From: Pseudaquidulcibacter sp041917055 | Lineage (GTDB): Bacteria > Pseudomonadota > Alphaproteobacteria > Caulobacterales > Aquidulcibacteraceae | Reading direction: 5' to 3' | Assembly (NCBI GenBank): GCA_041917055.1 | Contig: JAYRYJ010000002.1 | Coordinates: 172,678-236,677 of the forward strand | DNA: 64,000 bases | Shown: piece by piece, positions 52,930 to 61,767 of the stretch | How the letters are laid out: every line of letters begins with the position of its first letter | Position numbering within the stretch: position 1 is the stretch's first letter | Notes under the pieces: generated by a model | What the model was told of the DNA's origin: nothing | Seen by the model: only the letters and a program-made list of their open reading frames with translations | The model's database searches: none | Position numbers and translations under genes: made by a program

Positions 52930-54096
52930 ATGGAAAATGAATTTGACCAAATAATTTTTGGCGCACGCATTATGTTACCAGCGCAAGAATATGGCATGCA
53001 ATGGCCACATTTTCCGCAAAAAGGAATCGCGCTTGGCATTAAAGACAAGAAAATTGCAGCGATTGGCAAAGAAAGTGAAATCCGCTCTTTAAATTCCAAA
53101 TCCTTGGTTGAGCTTGATGGCGGCATTGTAACGCCTGGGTTTATCGACACCCAAATCAATGGCGGCGGCGGCGTTTTATTTAATGATAGTCCTGATTGCC
53201 AAACTATTACAACCATTTTCGATGCTCATTATCAACACGGCACAATTGGCATTCTTCCGACTCTCATTTCTGATGACACCAAAAAAGTTGCCCCCGCCAT
53301 TAGTGCCGTCAAGGAATTAATTGAAAGCGGGCATGAAGGGGTATTGGGAATACATCTTGAGGGGCCATTTATTTCAAACGATAAAAAAGGCATTCACAAT
53401 CCACAATTTTTCCATGTGCCTGACCAAGAAACTATTGAATTATTCGCGTCACTAAAAATTGCGCCAACCCTTATCACTCTTGCACCGGAACTGGTCGGCA
53501 ATGAAATTATCGCACAGTTTGATGATAAGCCATGGGTGATTTTAAGTGCCGGCCATACAAATGCCACAGCGCGACAGATTATGGAGGCCCAAGAAAATGG
53601 CCTTAGAGGTGTAACCCATTTATTCAATGCCATGAGCCAATTGAGTGCACGCGAACCCGGCCTTGTTGGTTATGCACTTGAAAAACGCAGCCTGTTTTGC
53701 GGCATAATTGCCGATATGCACCATGTCAATGCGCAGAATTTAAGACTTGCCTTTGATGTTTTGGGCGCACGAAATCTTATGTTGGTTAGCGATGCAATGC
53801 CACCATCGGCGACAAGTGAAAGCAAATTCATGCTTTATGGCAAGGAAATCCTCGTTCGTGATTTTGCCTGTTTTGATGAAAACGGAACTTTGGCGGGTTC
53901 GGCCTTAACTATGTTGCAAGCGGTCAAAAATATGTATCACAAAATCGGAATCCCAATGGGTGCAGTTTTACAAATGGCAAGCGAGACCCCCGCCGCCTTT
54001 ATCCATCACCACCAAAAATTGGGCGCAATTCGTGTAGGATTTGATGCAAAATTAATTCATCTCGATGATGATTTGAATTTCTTGCGCCATATCTGA
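52930..54096 (+). CDS. nagA: N-acetylglucosamine-6-phosphate deacetylase
   Basis: 388-residue amidohydrolase-family enzyme that deacetylates GlcNAc-6-P during amino-sugar use and peptidoglycan recycling. VTPGFIDTQINGGGG, GIHLEGPF with the metal Glu, SAGHTNA, GVTHLFNAMS and MLVSDAMPPS with the catalytic Asp are all present. Length equals E. coli NagA (382). No nagB or PTS gene is adjacent, so GlcNAc-6-P must come from a kinase or transporter elsewhere. ATG at 52930. Confidence 0.95.
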   Translation: MENEFDQIIFGARIMLPAQEYGMQWPHFPQKGIALGIKDKKIAAIGKESEIRSLNSKSLVELDGGIVTPGFIDTQINGGGGVLFNDSPDCQTITTIFDAHYQHGTIGILPTLISDDTKKVAPAISAVKELIESGHEGVLGIHLEGPFISNDKKGIHNPQFFHVPDQETIELFASLKIAPTLITLAPELVGNEIIAQFDDKPWVILSAGHTNATARQIMEAQENGLRGVTHLFNAMSQLSAREPGLVGYALEKRSLFCGIIADMHHVNAQNLRLAFDVLGARNLMLVSDAMPPSATSESKFMLYGKEILVRDFACFDENGTLAGSALTMLQAVKNMYHKIGIPMGAVLQMASETPAAFIHHHQKLGAIRVGFDAKLIHLDDDLNFLRHI

Positions 54097-54205
54097 TTAA
54101 GGCACTATTTCCACAATTTTGGTGCGGCATTTTAGCCAAGTGTGACAATTGACCCTATAAATATACCGCAAAATATTGCATTAATATTAGTATGTGATAG
54201 ATTTG

Positions 54206-54215
54206 CGAATATTCG
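54206..54215. promoter_or_regulatory. CGAATATTCG palindrome, candidate SqrR/BigR-type operator
   Basis: A perfect 10-bp palindrome (CGAATATTCG) lies 22 bp before the start of the ArsR-family gene, downstream of a TTGACC/AATATT promoter-like pair (54149-54177). GAATATTC-type symmetric AT-rich sites are plausible for BigR/SqrR proteins; autoregulation inferred. Confidence 0.4.
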
Positions 54216-54237
54216 TATATACTTGAAGGAATATATT

Positions 54238-54573
54238 GTGCCCGCGCTTAATCTTTCCCACGATGACATGGATGTCATGGCTGATGAGGCTTCGAGCCTC
54301 TTGCTTGCAATGGGCAATCCCAAGCGCCTATTGATATTATGCAATTTGCTTGATGGCGAATTAAGCGTGAATGAGCTTGCAAAACGTGTAACCTTAAACC
54401 AAGCCGCATTGTCGCAACATTTGGCAAAATTGCGCGCCTTAAAACTTGTCGCCACGCGGCGTGAAGCGCAACATATTTATTACCGCCTTGCTTCAAACGA
54501 AGTCTATGAAGTTTTAGAAGTTCTAAACCGCCTCTATTGTTCCGTTGACGACGGCAAACGCCGTGCGTGTTGA
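54238..54573 (+). CDS. ArsR-family thiol sensor, SqrR/BigR-like
   Basis: 111-residue winged-helix repressor. The core LLLAMGNPKRLLILCNLLDGELSV, LNQAALSQHLAKLRALKLV and TRREAQHIYYRL is closest to the BigR/YgaV/SqrR branch. Two cysteines, Cys35 (LILCNLL) and Cys101 (NRLYC), are 66 residues apart, the same spacing as Cys41 and Cys107 of SqrR, which form a polysulfide bridge. The start is GTG at 54238 with AAGGA seven bases before it; a longer frame from 54142 lacks a ribosome site. No sulfur-oxidation gene is in the window, so its targets are elsewhere or it acts on unknown neighbours. Confidence 0.78.
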   Translation: MPALNLSHDDMDVMADEASSLLLAMGNPKRLLILCNLLDGELSVNELAKRVTLNQAALSQHLAKLRALKLVATRREAQHIYYRLASNEVYEVLEVLNRLYCSVDDGKRRAC

Positions 54574-54912
54574 AGAATATTGATATTGCTTGAATTGATA
54601 TTACGCAATTAATTCAATTGCTTGCTAGAATATTCACTCTATTAAACATTAAATTCGCTATCAAATGCTATCAAATGACATCATTTGGTCTTGGGTCTTG
54701 AGGCTGATGTTTTAGTCTTTGGCAATTCTAAGCCCAATTTATGATCGGCGGATAGTAAATCACACTCCTAACCAAAAAGAGTTGTCGCATATGGATGTAA
54801 CCAATTGAAATAAGGCATAATTTGGCGAGTTTTGACCGCTCCCCAACACCTTGTGGCAAAAAGTCCTTTGTGGGCTTAGTGACATCAAGAATTTTTTTTG
54901 TTAGCTTTGCCC
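54574..54912. other. AT-rich gap upstream of the GCS2-AstE operon
   Basis: 340 bp with no gene. A short direct repeat (CTATCAAATG twice, then ACATCATTTGG, 54658-54691) and a T8 run just before the next start are the only marks. It probably holds the operon promoter. Confidence 0.4.
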
Positions 54913-56328
54913 ATGGGGCAGGAAATAGATAAAGAAAATTTTTCCCAATCAGACAAAGCAGAGTTTCACAAACGCCTGCAAAGTGAAACCCTATTGCTCA
55001 TTGAAATGCTTGAAGAAGGACATTTTTCGCAAAATCATGGAATTGGCGGTTTTGAGCTTGAAGGTTGGCTTTGCGATAATGATTTTAACCCCGCGCCCAA
55101 AAATCTTGAATTTCTCAATCACCTCAATAATACCGACGCGACCACCGAACTTGCAAAATTTAATTTTGAGTTCAATACGCCGAAATTCTTGGTCAAAGGC
55201 AATGCGTTTGAAAATGCCGAAAAACATTTCGAAAATCTTTTGACACAATGCAATGAAACCGCAAAAGATATGGATCTTAATAGCGTTTTCATTGGGATAT
55301 TGCCGACAGCAAAACCAAGTGACTTTATCGCCGATAATATGACCCAATTGCACCGTTATCGCGCCATGAATAACGAAATCTTGAAGGCGCGCCACGGGCA
55401 TGGGATTAAAATAAATATCGAAGGCCATGACGCATTAAATATCAGCCTCAATTCCGTTATGATGGAGGCCGCGACCACAAGTTTTCAAATCCACTTTCAA
55501 ATCCCCGCAAAATCAGCGCATCATTATTATAATGCTTCTTCGATTGCCTCGGCATTGGTGATGGCGGTCGCTGGCAATTCGCCATTTTTGTTTCAAAATT
55601 CATTGTGGCGCGAAACCCGCATTCCATTATTTGAACAGGCGGTATGTTTGGGGCGCAAAACGCCACAACGCGTAACTTTTGGCAAAGCATATTTGGAAAA
55701 TATCACCCAATGTTTTGAAGAAAATCTCGATACGCATGAAGCCATTATTCCTATGCTTTTCGACACACCAACTGAGAAATTTAAGCATTTGGCGCTGCAA
55801 AATGGCGTAGTCTGGCGCTGGAACCGTCCGATAATCGGTTTTGATGACGATGGCACGCCACATACGCGCATTGAGCATAGAATATTGCCGGCTGGCCCAA
55901 CCATAAAAGACATGATTGCCAATGCCGTGTTTTATTTTGGTCTGACCCAGTATTTTGGTGAAAAATTTGAAAATAATGAAGCGCCCGAAATTGATTTCTC
56001 GCGTGCACGTCAAAATTTTTATGCCGCTGCGCGCTTTGGCCTAAAGGCGCAATTTCATTTGAATCACGGCGCAATTTTGGTGCGCGATTTTATTCTTTCC
56101 AATGCTTTGGAATGTGCCTCATTAGGCCTAAAGAAACTAGGAATTTCTGATGATAGCGCCAAATATTACCTCAATATTATAGAAAACCGCACGAGAAAGG
56201 GGCAAACTGGCGCTGTTTGGCTCGAGCATATGGTCGAATTATTTGACAATGATTTCAACCGCGTCTTGAAACTTTATAAAGAGAATCAAGATAGTGGTGC
56301 ACTTGTCGCAGACTGGCAAAAACAATGA
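54913..56328 (+). CDS. GCS2-like glutamate-cysteine ligase family protein
   Basis: 471-residue protein of the ATP-grasp-unrelated glutamine-synthetase-like carboxylate-amine ligase family GCS2. GGFELEGWL matches the E-x-E metal/substrate strand, SFQIHFQIPA the central strand, and RIEHRILPAGPTIKDMIANA the conserved arginine-rich helix entry. True GshA activity is not certain: relatives make various gamma-glutamyl or amide products. The ATG at 54913 is preceded by a T-rich run without a clear ribosome site. The next gene, an AstE-like deacylase, overlaps by 4 bp, so the ligase and deacylase are made together. Confidence 0.7.
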   Translation: MGQEIDKENFSQSDKAEFHKRLQSETLLLIEMLEEGHFSQNHGIGGFELEGWLCDNDFNPAPKNLEFLNHLNNTDATTELAKFNFEFNTPKFLVKGNAFENAEKHFENLLTQCNETAKDMDLNSVFIGILPTAKPSDFIADNMTQLHRYRAMNNEILKARHGHGIKINIEGHDALNISLNSVMMEAATTSFQIHFQIPAKSAHHYYNASSIASALVMAVAGNSPFLFQNSLWRETRIPLFEQAVCLGRKTPQRVTFGKAYLENITQCFEENLDTHEAIIPMLFDTPTEKFKHLALQNGVVWRWNRPIIGFDDDGTPHTRIEHRILPAGPTIKDMIANAVFYFGLTQYFGEKFENNEAPEIDFSRARQNFYAAARFGLKAQFHLNHGAILVRDFILSNALECASLGLKKLGISDDSAKYYLNIIENRTRKGQTGAVWLEHMVELFDNDFNRVLKLYKENQDSGALVADWQKQ

Positions 56329-57329
56329 AACAATTCGACGAATTATACGAAATTCCACCACGCTTTTTTGAAATTGAAAACCTTAGACAAATAAATGAAG
56401 TTTTTCCAATACCCACTCTCTTACATTTGGATGGGCGGCGTAAAGAACGGGTTTTTGTTTCTGTTATCCTACACGGCAATGAAGACGCGGGTTTTTTGGC
56501 AATCAAGAAATTATTTGAAAAATATAAAAACCATGAATTGCCACGTGCATTAAGCGTATTTTTCGGCAATGTTAAAGCGGCGAAATTTGGACAAAGGCTG
56601 ATTGACGGGCAAATTGACTTTAATCGCGTTTGGCCCGGAACTTTATTGAAGGATTGCCCCGAAGCACAAATGATGGCGCAAATTACCGAAATAATGGGCG
56701 CGCAAAAACTTTTTGCCAGTATCGATATTCACAATAATACCGGAAAAAACCCGCATTATGCCTGTGTCAATGTACTTGATTTTCAATCCTTGCAATTGGC
56801 GCGATTGTTTTCAAGTACCATAGTATTTTTCCAAAATCCGAAAGGTGTGCAATCAATGGCATTTGCCCAATTTTGCCCATCGGTCGCGTTGGAATGCGGC
56901 AAAACCGGATTTGAGGCAGGGGCGCAACATGCTTTTGAATTTATTGATGCGGTTTTGCATTCGGTTGAGATTCCCAATCACGCATTAAAACCGCATGAGG
57001 CGGGTGTTTATCAAACCATTGCGCGCGTTCAAATACCCAATGAAACCAGTTTCGCATTCGATGATGAGAGCAAAGAAATCTCGCTTTTACACGAAATCGA
57101 GAAGTTTAATTTTTCGCAATTGGACAGCGGTGCAGTTTTCGCCAATTCGTCTAATGGCAAGATTTTTGATGCTTATGACGACGAAAATTGCGCAATAAGT
57201 GAAAAGTATTTTGAAAATAAGAATGGCGAAATCCGGCTTAAAGAACCAATGATGCCCGCTATGCTAACACTTGATGAAAAAATTATTCGCCAGGATTGTC
57301 TATGCTATTTGATGGAGAAGATTGCCTAA
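56325..57329 (+). CDS. AstE/aspartoacylase-like zinc deacylase (M14 family)
   Basis: 334-residue zinc-dependent carboxypeptidase-fold enzyme related to succinylglutamate desuccinylase and aspartoacylase. Zinc ligands HGNEDAG (His and Glu) and DIHNNTG (His) and the catalytic Glu in ALECGKTG are intact; the small C-terminal beta domain (about 225-330) is also present. It should remove an acyl or amino-acyl group from an amide. It overlaps the GCS2-like gene by 4 bp. No other arginine-catabolism (ast) gene is nearby, so the substrate is likely the product of, or a relative of, the upstream ligase. Tail overlaps the convergent gene by 47 bp. Confidence 0.78.
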   Translation: MKQFDELYEIPPRFFEIENLRQINEVFPIPTLLHLDGRRKERVFVSVILHGNEDAGFLAIKKLFEKYKNHELPRALSVFFGNVKAAKFGQRLIDGQIDFNRVWPGTLLKDCPEAQMMAQITEIMGAQKLFASIDIHNNTGKNPHYACVNVLDFQSLQLARLFSSTIVFFQNPKGVQSMAFAQFCPSVALECGKTGFEAGAQHAFEFIDAVLHSVEIPNHALKPHEAGVYQTIARVQIPNETSFAFDDESKEISLLHEIEKFNFSQLDSGAVFANSSNGKIFDAYDDENCAISEKYFENKNGEIRLKEPMMPAMLTLDEKIIRQDCLCYLMEKIA

Positions 57330-58395
57330 GAGGCTTCCTTTTTCGTGGTTTAAGTTCGAAATCCGGATTACCATTGGCACTCATAAAAATGGCAATGGCG
57401 CGGGTTGACGGGAATTGCGCCATAATTATCATCATCATAACGCTTAAAGGCACCGCCAAAAACATTCCTGACGCGCCCCAAATTTTTCCCCAAAAAGCAA
57501 GAGATAAAAACACGAATAAAATCGAAATATTCAAACTATCGCCGGTCATGCGCGGTTGAATAACATTGCCGACAATGAATTGAATAATCTGTGTGACGGC
57601 CAAAATTATAAGCGCGGGCCACAAGGTCGTGAATTGCACAAGCGCGAAAATTGCGGGTAAAACTGTCGCCACAACGCCGCCGATGGCCGGAATATAGGAT
57701 AGTAAAAAAGTCAATAAAGCCCAAAATAATGCATTTTTTAGACCGATGACAAGAAACAATAACCAACACGCGAAGGCAATCATTACACCGGTTATGGTTT
57801 GCACCCACAAATACGCTTCCATAGATTTGCGGATTGCACCCGTCAAAGCCACAATTCGATCACGGTCCTGGACATTTGCAATACTATTTATGATTTTTTT
57901 CGGCAGGCTGGCTTGGGCGGCGAAAAGGGAAAGGACATAAATCAAAACGAACAATGCCTCCCCGCCGAAACCTTTTAGAGTATCGCCAAGTTTTGAGAGT
58001 ATCATTGCCGGATTAACTTTTTCGAACAATTCACCAATTGTCGGTGCGACGCCCAAAGAAGGGAAAGACGAATAAATTTGCGCAATGACATCATTTAGGC
58101 GCACACGATAAAGCGCCAAATCATGGGCAAAACTTCTGGCATAGTCACCAATAAAGGCAATTATCGCCGCCAATCCTAGAAAAACCAAAGTCAAAGTCAC
58201 TGGCATTGCTAGTTTTCGCGGTATTTTTGGAAATTTCGCGTGAATTGCGTCCGCCGCGCCGTCAATTGTCAGCCATAAGAAAATCGCCAAGGCCAAAGGC
58301 GTCAGAATATCGGCAAAATAAATAAGGCCGATTACGACCAAAGCAGTTGATAATAAAAGACGCGATGCGATGAAATTATTTTTCATAAAGCCCAT
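57283..58395 (-). CDS. AI-2E family transporter (PerM-like)
   Basis: 370-residue membrane protein of the AI-2 exporter (TqsA/YhhQ-like, PerM) family, with about eight hydrophobic segments and the characteristic amphipathic middle (LYRVRLNDVIAQIYSS to LSKLGDTLKGF). Members export autoinducer-2 or act as sodium/proton antiporters; substrate unknown here. Basic proline-rich C-terminus (PRKRKPLRQSSPS). It starts 2 bp after the upstream response-regulator-like gene, so the two are one operon. Two starts are possible (58395, 58386). Confidence 0.88.
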   Translation of the reverse strand: MGFMKNNFIASRLLLSTALVVIGLIYFADILTPLALAIFLWLTIDGAADAIHAKFPKIPRKLAMPVTLTLVFLGLAAIIAFIGDYARSFAHDLALYRVRLNDVIAQIYSSFPSLGVAPTIGELFEKVNPAMILSKLGDTLKGFGGEALFVLIYVLSLFAAQASLPKKIINSIANVQDRDRIVALTGAIRKSMEAYLWVQTITGVMIAFACWLLFLVIGLKNALFWALLTFLLSYIPAIGGVVATVLPAIFALVQFTTLWPALIILAVTQIIQFIVGNVIQPRMTGDSLNISILFVFLSLAFWGKIWGASGMFLAVPLSVMMMIIMAQFPSTRAIAIFMSANGNPDFELKPRKRKPLRQSSPSNSIDNPGE

Positions 58396-58397
58396 TT

Positions 58398-59006
58398 CTA
58401 TTTTTCGAGATAATAACCGCCTTCATCGGTTAATAAAACATCTTTATTATCCAATAATTGCGCCAATTTTTGCCTTAAACGGTAAATATGTGTCTCGAGA
58501 GTATGAGTGGTGACCCCGTCCTTATATTGCCAGACTTCGCGCAATAATTCGTCACGGCTTGCGGGGGTTTTAAGGCGCGACAGATATAAAAGAATGTCGG
58601 TTTCTTTATCGGTCAATTTCGCTTCTTCGCCACGATAATTAATAAGCGAGTGATTCGATTGATTAAATTTTAGCCCTTTGATTTCCAAATTCCGCAATTC
58701 GAGATTTTCTTTATTTCTTAAAATAGTGCGGATTTTCGCCTCAAAAATATTCAGATGGAATGGTTTTTTTATTGCATTTTCGGCTTTTGAATTGCCCACA
58801 AATAATTTTGGAATATCCGGGCATTGATCGAAATTATCCGTACCATTCAAAATCAAGAGATCGGGCGCAATTGAAAAGTCTTGAATTCGAAAATCTTGCG
58901 AATCAATCATTTTCGCGTCAAAATCCCCAAGATTGATAAGGAAATCGCGAATGGCATTCGCCTCCAATTCTTCAAAATCAATCAGTATTAAACGGTGCTT
59001 TTGCAT
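58398..59006 (-). CDS. OmpR-type regulator with degenerate receiver domain
   Basis: 202-residue regulator. The C-terminal winged helix is OmpR/PhoB-type (AKLTDKETDILLYLSRL, SRDELLREVW, THTLETHIYRLRQKL). The N-terminal receiver domain has lost its chemistry: the acidic pocket reads IDFE (Phe in place of the second Asp), and the phosphoacceptor is Asn54 in PDLLILNG; Lys81 in KKPF remains. It should therefore be constitutive or controlled by binding instead of phosphorylation. Divergent from an L,D-transpeptidase gene (12-bp head overlap of frames avoided by the start at 59049), and followed by an AI-2E transporter. Confidence 0.8.
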   Translation of the reverse strand: MQKHRLILIDFEELEANAIRDFLINLGDFDAKMIDSQDFRIQDFSIAPDLLILNGTDNFDQCPDIPKLFVGNSKAENAIKKPFHLNIFEAKIRTILRNKENLELRNLEIKGLKFNQSNHSLINYRGEEAKLTDKETDILLYLSRLKTPASRDELLREVWQYKDGVTTHTLETHIYRLRQKLAQLLDNKDVLLTDEGGYYLEK

Positions 59007-59048
59007 AAATTATTTGTTTGGCCTATATATAATCAAAGGTCAAATAGA

Positions 59049-59570
59049 ATGAATTTTATTGTAAAATCAATAGACAATTCCGCCCTTGGAATTTTGCGTT
59101 TTGCGGGTCGCGAATTTAAATGCGCTTTGGGCGAAAATGGTGTGATTGATGCGGCCCTAAAAAGGGAGGGTGATAATTGCACGCCAATAGGAACTTGGCC
59201 CATTCGCAAAATCTATTATCGCGCCGATAAAATCGCTAAGCCAAACACACAATTTGAAACAATTGTAATTGAAAAAGATTTTGGTTGGTGCGACGCGCCC
59301 GATGATGCAAATTATAATAAATTCATACACCACCCTTATCCCGCGAGTGCCGAAAAATTATGGCGCGACGATGATTTATACGATATTTGCGTGGTTTTGG
59401 GGCATAATGACGCGCCAATTGTAGCAGGTTATGGATCAGCAATTTTCCTTCATATTGCGCGCGAAAATTACAGCCATACCGAGGGTTGCGTCGCGCTTAA
59501 TTACCAAGATTTGTTATATATTCTTGAAAATTGCGATGCAGACACACAAATGGAAATTGTCGCAAACTAG
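59049..59570 (+). CDS. L,D-transpeptidase (YkuD-fold, COG3786-like)
   Basis: 173-residue YkuD-family protein. The fold's catalytic end YGSAIFLHIARENYSHTEGCVAL carries the His and the nucleophilic Cys (HTEGC). No signal peptide or membrane helix is visible with the start at 59049 (AAAGGT upstream), so either export uses another route or it acts in the cytoplasm; a longer upstream frame gives no signal peptide either. Members attach or cross-link peptidoglycan. Divergent from the degenerate response regulator. Its stop codon TAG is inside the left arm of a palindromic element. Confidence 0.78.
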   Translation: MNFIVKSIDNSALGILRFAGREFKCALGENGVIDAALKREGDNCTPIGTWPIRKIYYRADKIAKPNTQFETIVIEKDFGWCDAPDDANYNKFIHHPYPASAEKLWRDDDLYDICVVLGHNDAPIVAGYGSAIFLHIARENYSHTEGCVALNYQDLLYILENCDADTQMEIVAN

Positions 59571-59835
59571 GCCATACACTCATTAATTAACGGCCTGAGA
59601 TGCGAGTGATTTTGTGCGAGTAGAAGGAAGAAGACCGAAGGGGTATCAAAATACCTCAAGGGCTTCTGACGCACTAATCGTGCAAAAGCGCCGCACCCTT
59701 CGGGCGGCATTTTGGCGTCGAACTAGCCTCGAAAAAAGGAGTTTTGTGATGCTCACATCACAAAATCCTTGTTTTCGGACTATTTCTTAGCCAAAATACC
59801 GTCTCAGGCCGTTAATTAATGAGTGTATGGCCTAG
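59567..59835. repeat. Near-palindromic element, copy C, with insertion
   Basis: 269-bp element. Its outer arms (59567-59600 and 59802-59835) are a perfect 34-bp inverted repeat beginning CTAGGCCATACACTCATTAA. The core (TTTTGGCGTCGAACTAGCCT to TTAGCCAAAATACCG) matches copies A and B. About 105 bp, 59601-59707, is inserted in the left half; it contains TTTTGTGCGAGTAGAAGGAA and GACGCACTAATCGTGCAAAA. The left arm overlaps the ldt stop codon. The remaining gap to nfu (59836-59923) has no clear feature. Confidence 0.85.
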
Positions 59836-59923
59836 ACCGGCTCTAACAGCATTTCAATTGCACTAATTCCTTGTAATTTACTCAAGAATATATATTAGAG
59901 AGTTCTAACTTATCGAGAGCAAT

Positions 59924-60490
59924 ATGTTTATTCAAACCGAAGCAACGCCAAACCCTTCAACTTTAAAATTCTTACCTGGTCGTGATGTCTATTCCGAAGG
60001 GGTTTTGGAATTTAACAATCGTGGCGCGGCTGATTTTTCACCATTTGCACAGAATTTATTCAATATCGAAGGCGTCAAATCGCTTATGTTCGGAAGTGAT
60101 TTTATTTCCGTAACCAAGACATCAAATATTGAATGGCAACATTTAAAGCCCGAAGTTTTGGGCGCTATTATGGATGGTTTTGTTTCAAATATGCCGGTTT
60201 TTATCGGTTCAAAATCAGATATCAAAGACAATCCAAAATATGAAGGCGAAGCGGCACAAATCGTTTCCGAAATCGAAGAATTGCTTTTAACCCGCGTAAG
60301 ACCTGCCGTTGCCCAAGATGGCGGTGACATAGAATTTGATTCTTACGATATTGATACGGGCGTGGTTTATCTAAGAATGCGCGGTGCGTGCTCTGGCTGC
60401 CCTTCAAGCGCAATCACCTTGAAAAATGGCGTGGAAAACATGCTAAAACATTATATTCCAGAAATTACCGGCGTGGTTCAAGTTTTTTGA
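59924..60490 (+). CDS. nfu: NifU/Nfu-type iron-sulfur cluster scaffold
   Basis: 188-residue Fe-S carrier that delivers clusters to target enzymes. The N-terminal Nfu-N domain (MFIQTEATPNPSTLKFLPG) precedes the NifU C-terminal domain with the cluster ligands Cys156 and Cys159 in CSGC, and VRPAVAQDGGDIEF. Acts as a homodimer binding a [4Fe-4S] cluster. Typical alphaproteobacterial Nfu of this length. Could mature the AcnB encoded in this window, a general inference. Followed by a convergent glycosyltransferase. Confidence 0.95.
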   Translation: MFIQTEATPNPSTLKFLPGRDVYSEGVLEFNNRGAADFSPFAQNLFNIEGVKSLMFGSDFISVTKTSNIEWQHLKPEVLGAIMDGFVSNMPVFIGSKSDIKDNPKYEGEAAQIVSEIEELLLTRVRPAVAQDGGDIEFDSYDIDTGVVYLRMRGACSGCPSSAITLKNGVENMLKHYIPEITGVVQVF

Positions 60491-60499
60491 TTATTTTCG

Positions 60500-61591
60500 C
60501 TAATCAATAATTCGCCGTTTGCGTTTCAAGGAAAATGCGCTTTTTATTCGTGACCAGACTTTGCGTCTTTCTATCAAAGGAACAGGGTCAAGATTCTTGA
60601 AAAATTCTTCGGCGCACGATTTCCAAGAAAATTTTTCAGCATAGGCACGCGCCGCATTACGATCAATTTTCAATGCCGCAATTATATTTGCTTTCAAATC
60701 ATCGCCAATTATTCCCGCACCCGAACCGGGAATAATATCTTTTGGCCCCGGGGCATCAAATGCCGCAACGGGCGTTCCCGTTGCCATTGCCTCCAAAATA
60801 ACAAGGCCGAAAGTATCGGTGAGACTTGGGAAAACGAAAACATCGGCATTGGCATAACAAGTCGCTAATTCAGTGCCGAACTTAGAACCCAAAAACACAG
60901 CATCAGGGAATTTTCTGCTTAATTCTTCGCGCGCCGGACCATCACCGACAATAACTTTAGTTCCTTCAACCTCTTGTTTAAGGAAAGTCTCCACATTTTT
61001 TTCCACCGAAACACGCCCGACATAAAGCAGAATTGGGGTTTGCAAACCTTTGAAAGGACCGCGATCAGCTTTGCGCAATTTAGGATTAAATGCATCAGTA
61101 TCAACACCGCGTGACCAAATCATAAGGTTTTTAAAGCCGCGCTTTTCAAGTGTGTCTTTCATTGTCGGCGTTGTTACCATAACCCGCCCACTCATCTCAT
61201 GGAACCATTTCACATAGGCATAACCCCATGAAAGCGGAATTGGCGCACGTGCCGAAATATATTCCGGATATTGCGTATGGTAAGAAGTCGAAAACGGAAA
61301 GCGATTTTCAATACAAATGCGCCGTCCGGTTAGGCCCAATGTCCCCTCGGTCGCGATATGTACTGCTTCGGGCTGAAAAGTTTCAAATCTATGCTCAATA
61401 TCGGCCTTTGCACCGATTGCGAGTTTGATTTCTGAATAGGTCGGCAATGGAATTGTGTAATAGCCATCAGCAGGCGTCACCATCTCAACCCTATGACCCA
61501 TTTTCTTTAATTCATCGATGGTGCGCGAAAGGGTTCTTACCACGCCATTCACCTGTGGTTCCCATGCGTCTGTAATTATCATTATTCGCAA
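60500..61591 (-). CDS. GT4-family glycosyltransferase
   Basis: 363-residue GT-B glycosyltransferase of family GT4. N-terminal ITDAWEPQVNGVVRTLSRTI and EGTLGLTGRRIC plus TSYHTQYPEYI are typical of the alpha-mannosyltransferase / sulfoquinovosyltransferase-like branch; the C-terminal nucleotide-sugar site shows YVGRVSVEKNVE and the EX7E motif (FGLVILEAMATGTPVAAF). Likely adds a sugar to a lipid or envelope glycan. Basic C-terminus (KSAFSLKRKRRIID) may bind the membrane. Divergent from putA. Confidence 0.87.
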   Translation of the reverse strand: MRIMIITDAWEPQVNGVVRTLSRTIDELKKMGHRVEMVTPADGYYTIPLPTYSEIKLAIGAKADIEHRFETFQPEAVHIATEGTLGLTGRRICIENRFPFSTSYHTQYPEYISARAPIPLSWGYAYVKWFHEMSGRVMVTTPTMKDTLEKRGFKNLMIWSRGVDTDAFNPKLRKADRGPFKGLQTPILLYVGRVSVEKNVETFLKQEVEGTKVIVGDGPAREELSRKFPDAVFLGSKFGTELATCYANADVFVFPSLTDTFGLVILEAMATGTPVAAFDAPGPKDIIPGSGAGIIGDDLKANIIAALKIDRNAARAYAEKFSWKSCAEEFFKNLDPVPLIERRKVWSRIKSAFSLKRKRRIID

Positions 61592-61767
61592 ATTTTTACC
61601 CCCACCAAACTATATTGCGCATATTAGTTTTGTCACTCAAATCAAATTTAGCAAATTTTACCGCAAGATTTTTATACCTCTTGAGGATTTTTCGCAATCC
61701 TTTTAGCAATAAACCTGACAAAGCAAAATTTCAAACATTTTCGCCAATATTGATTAAGGCAATTTCG

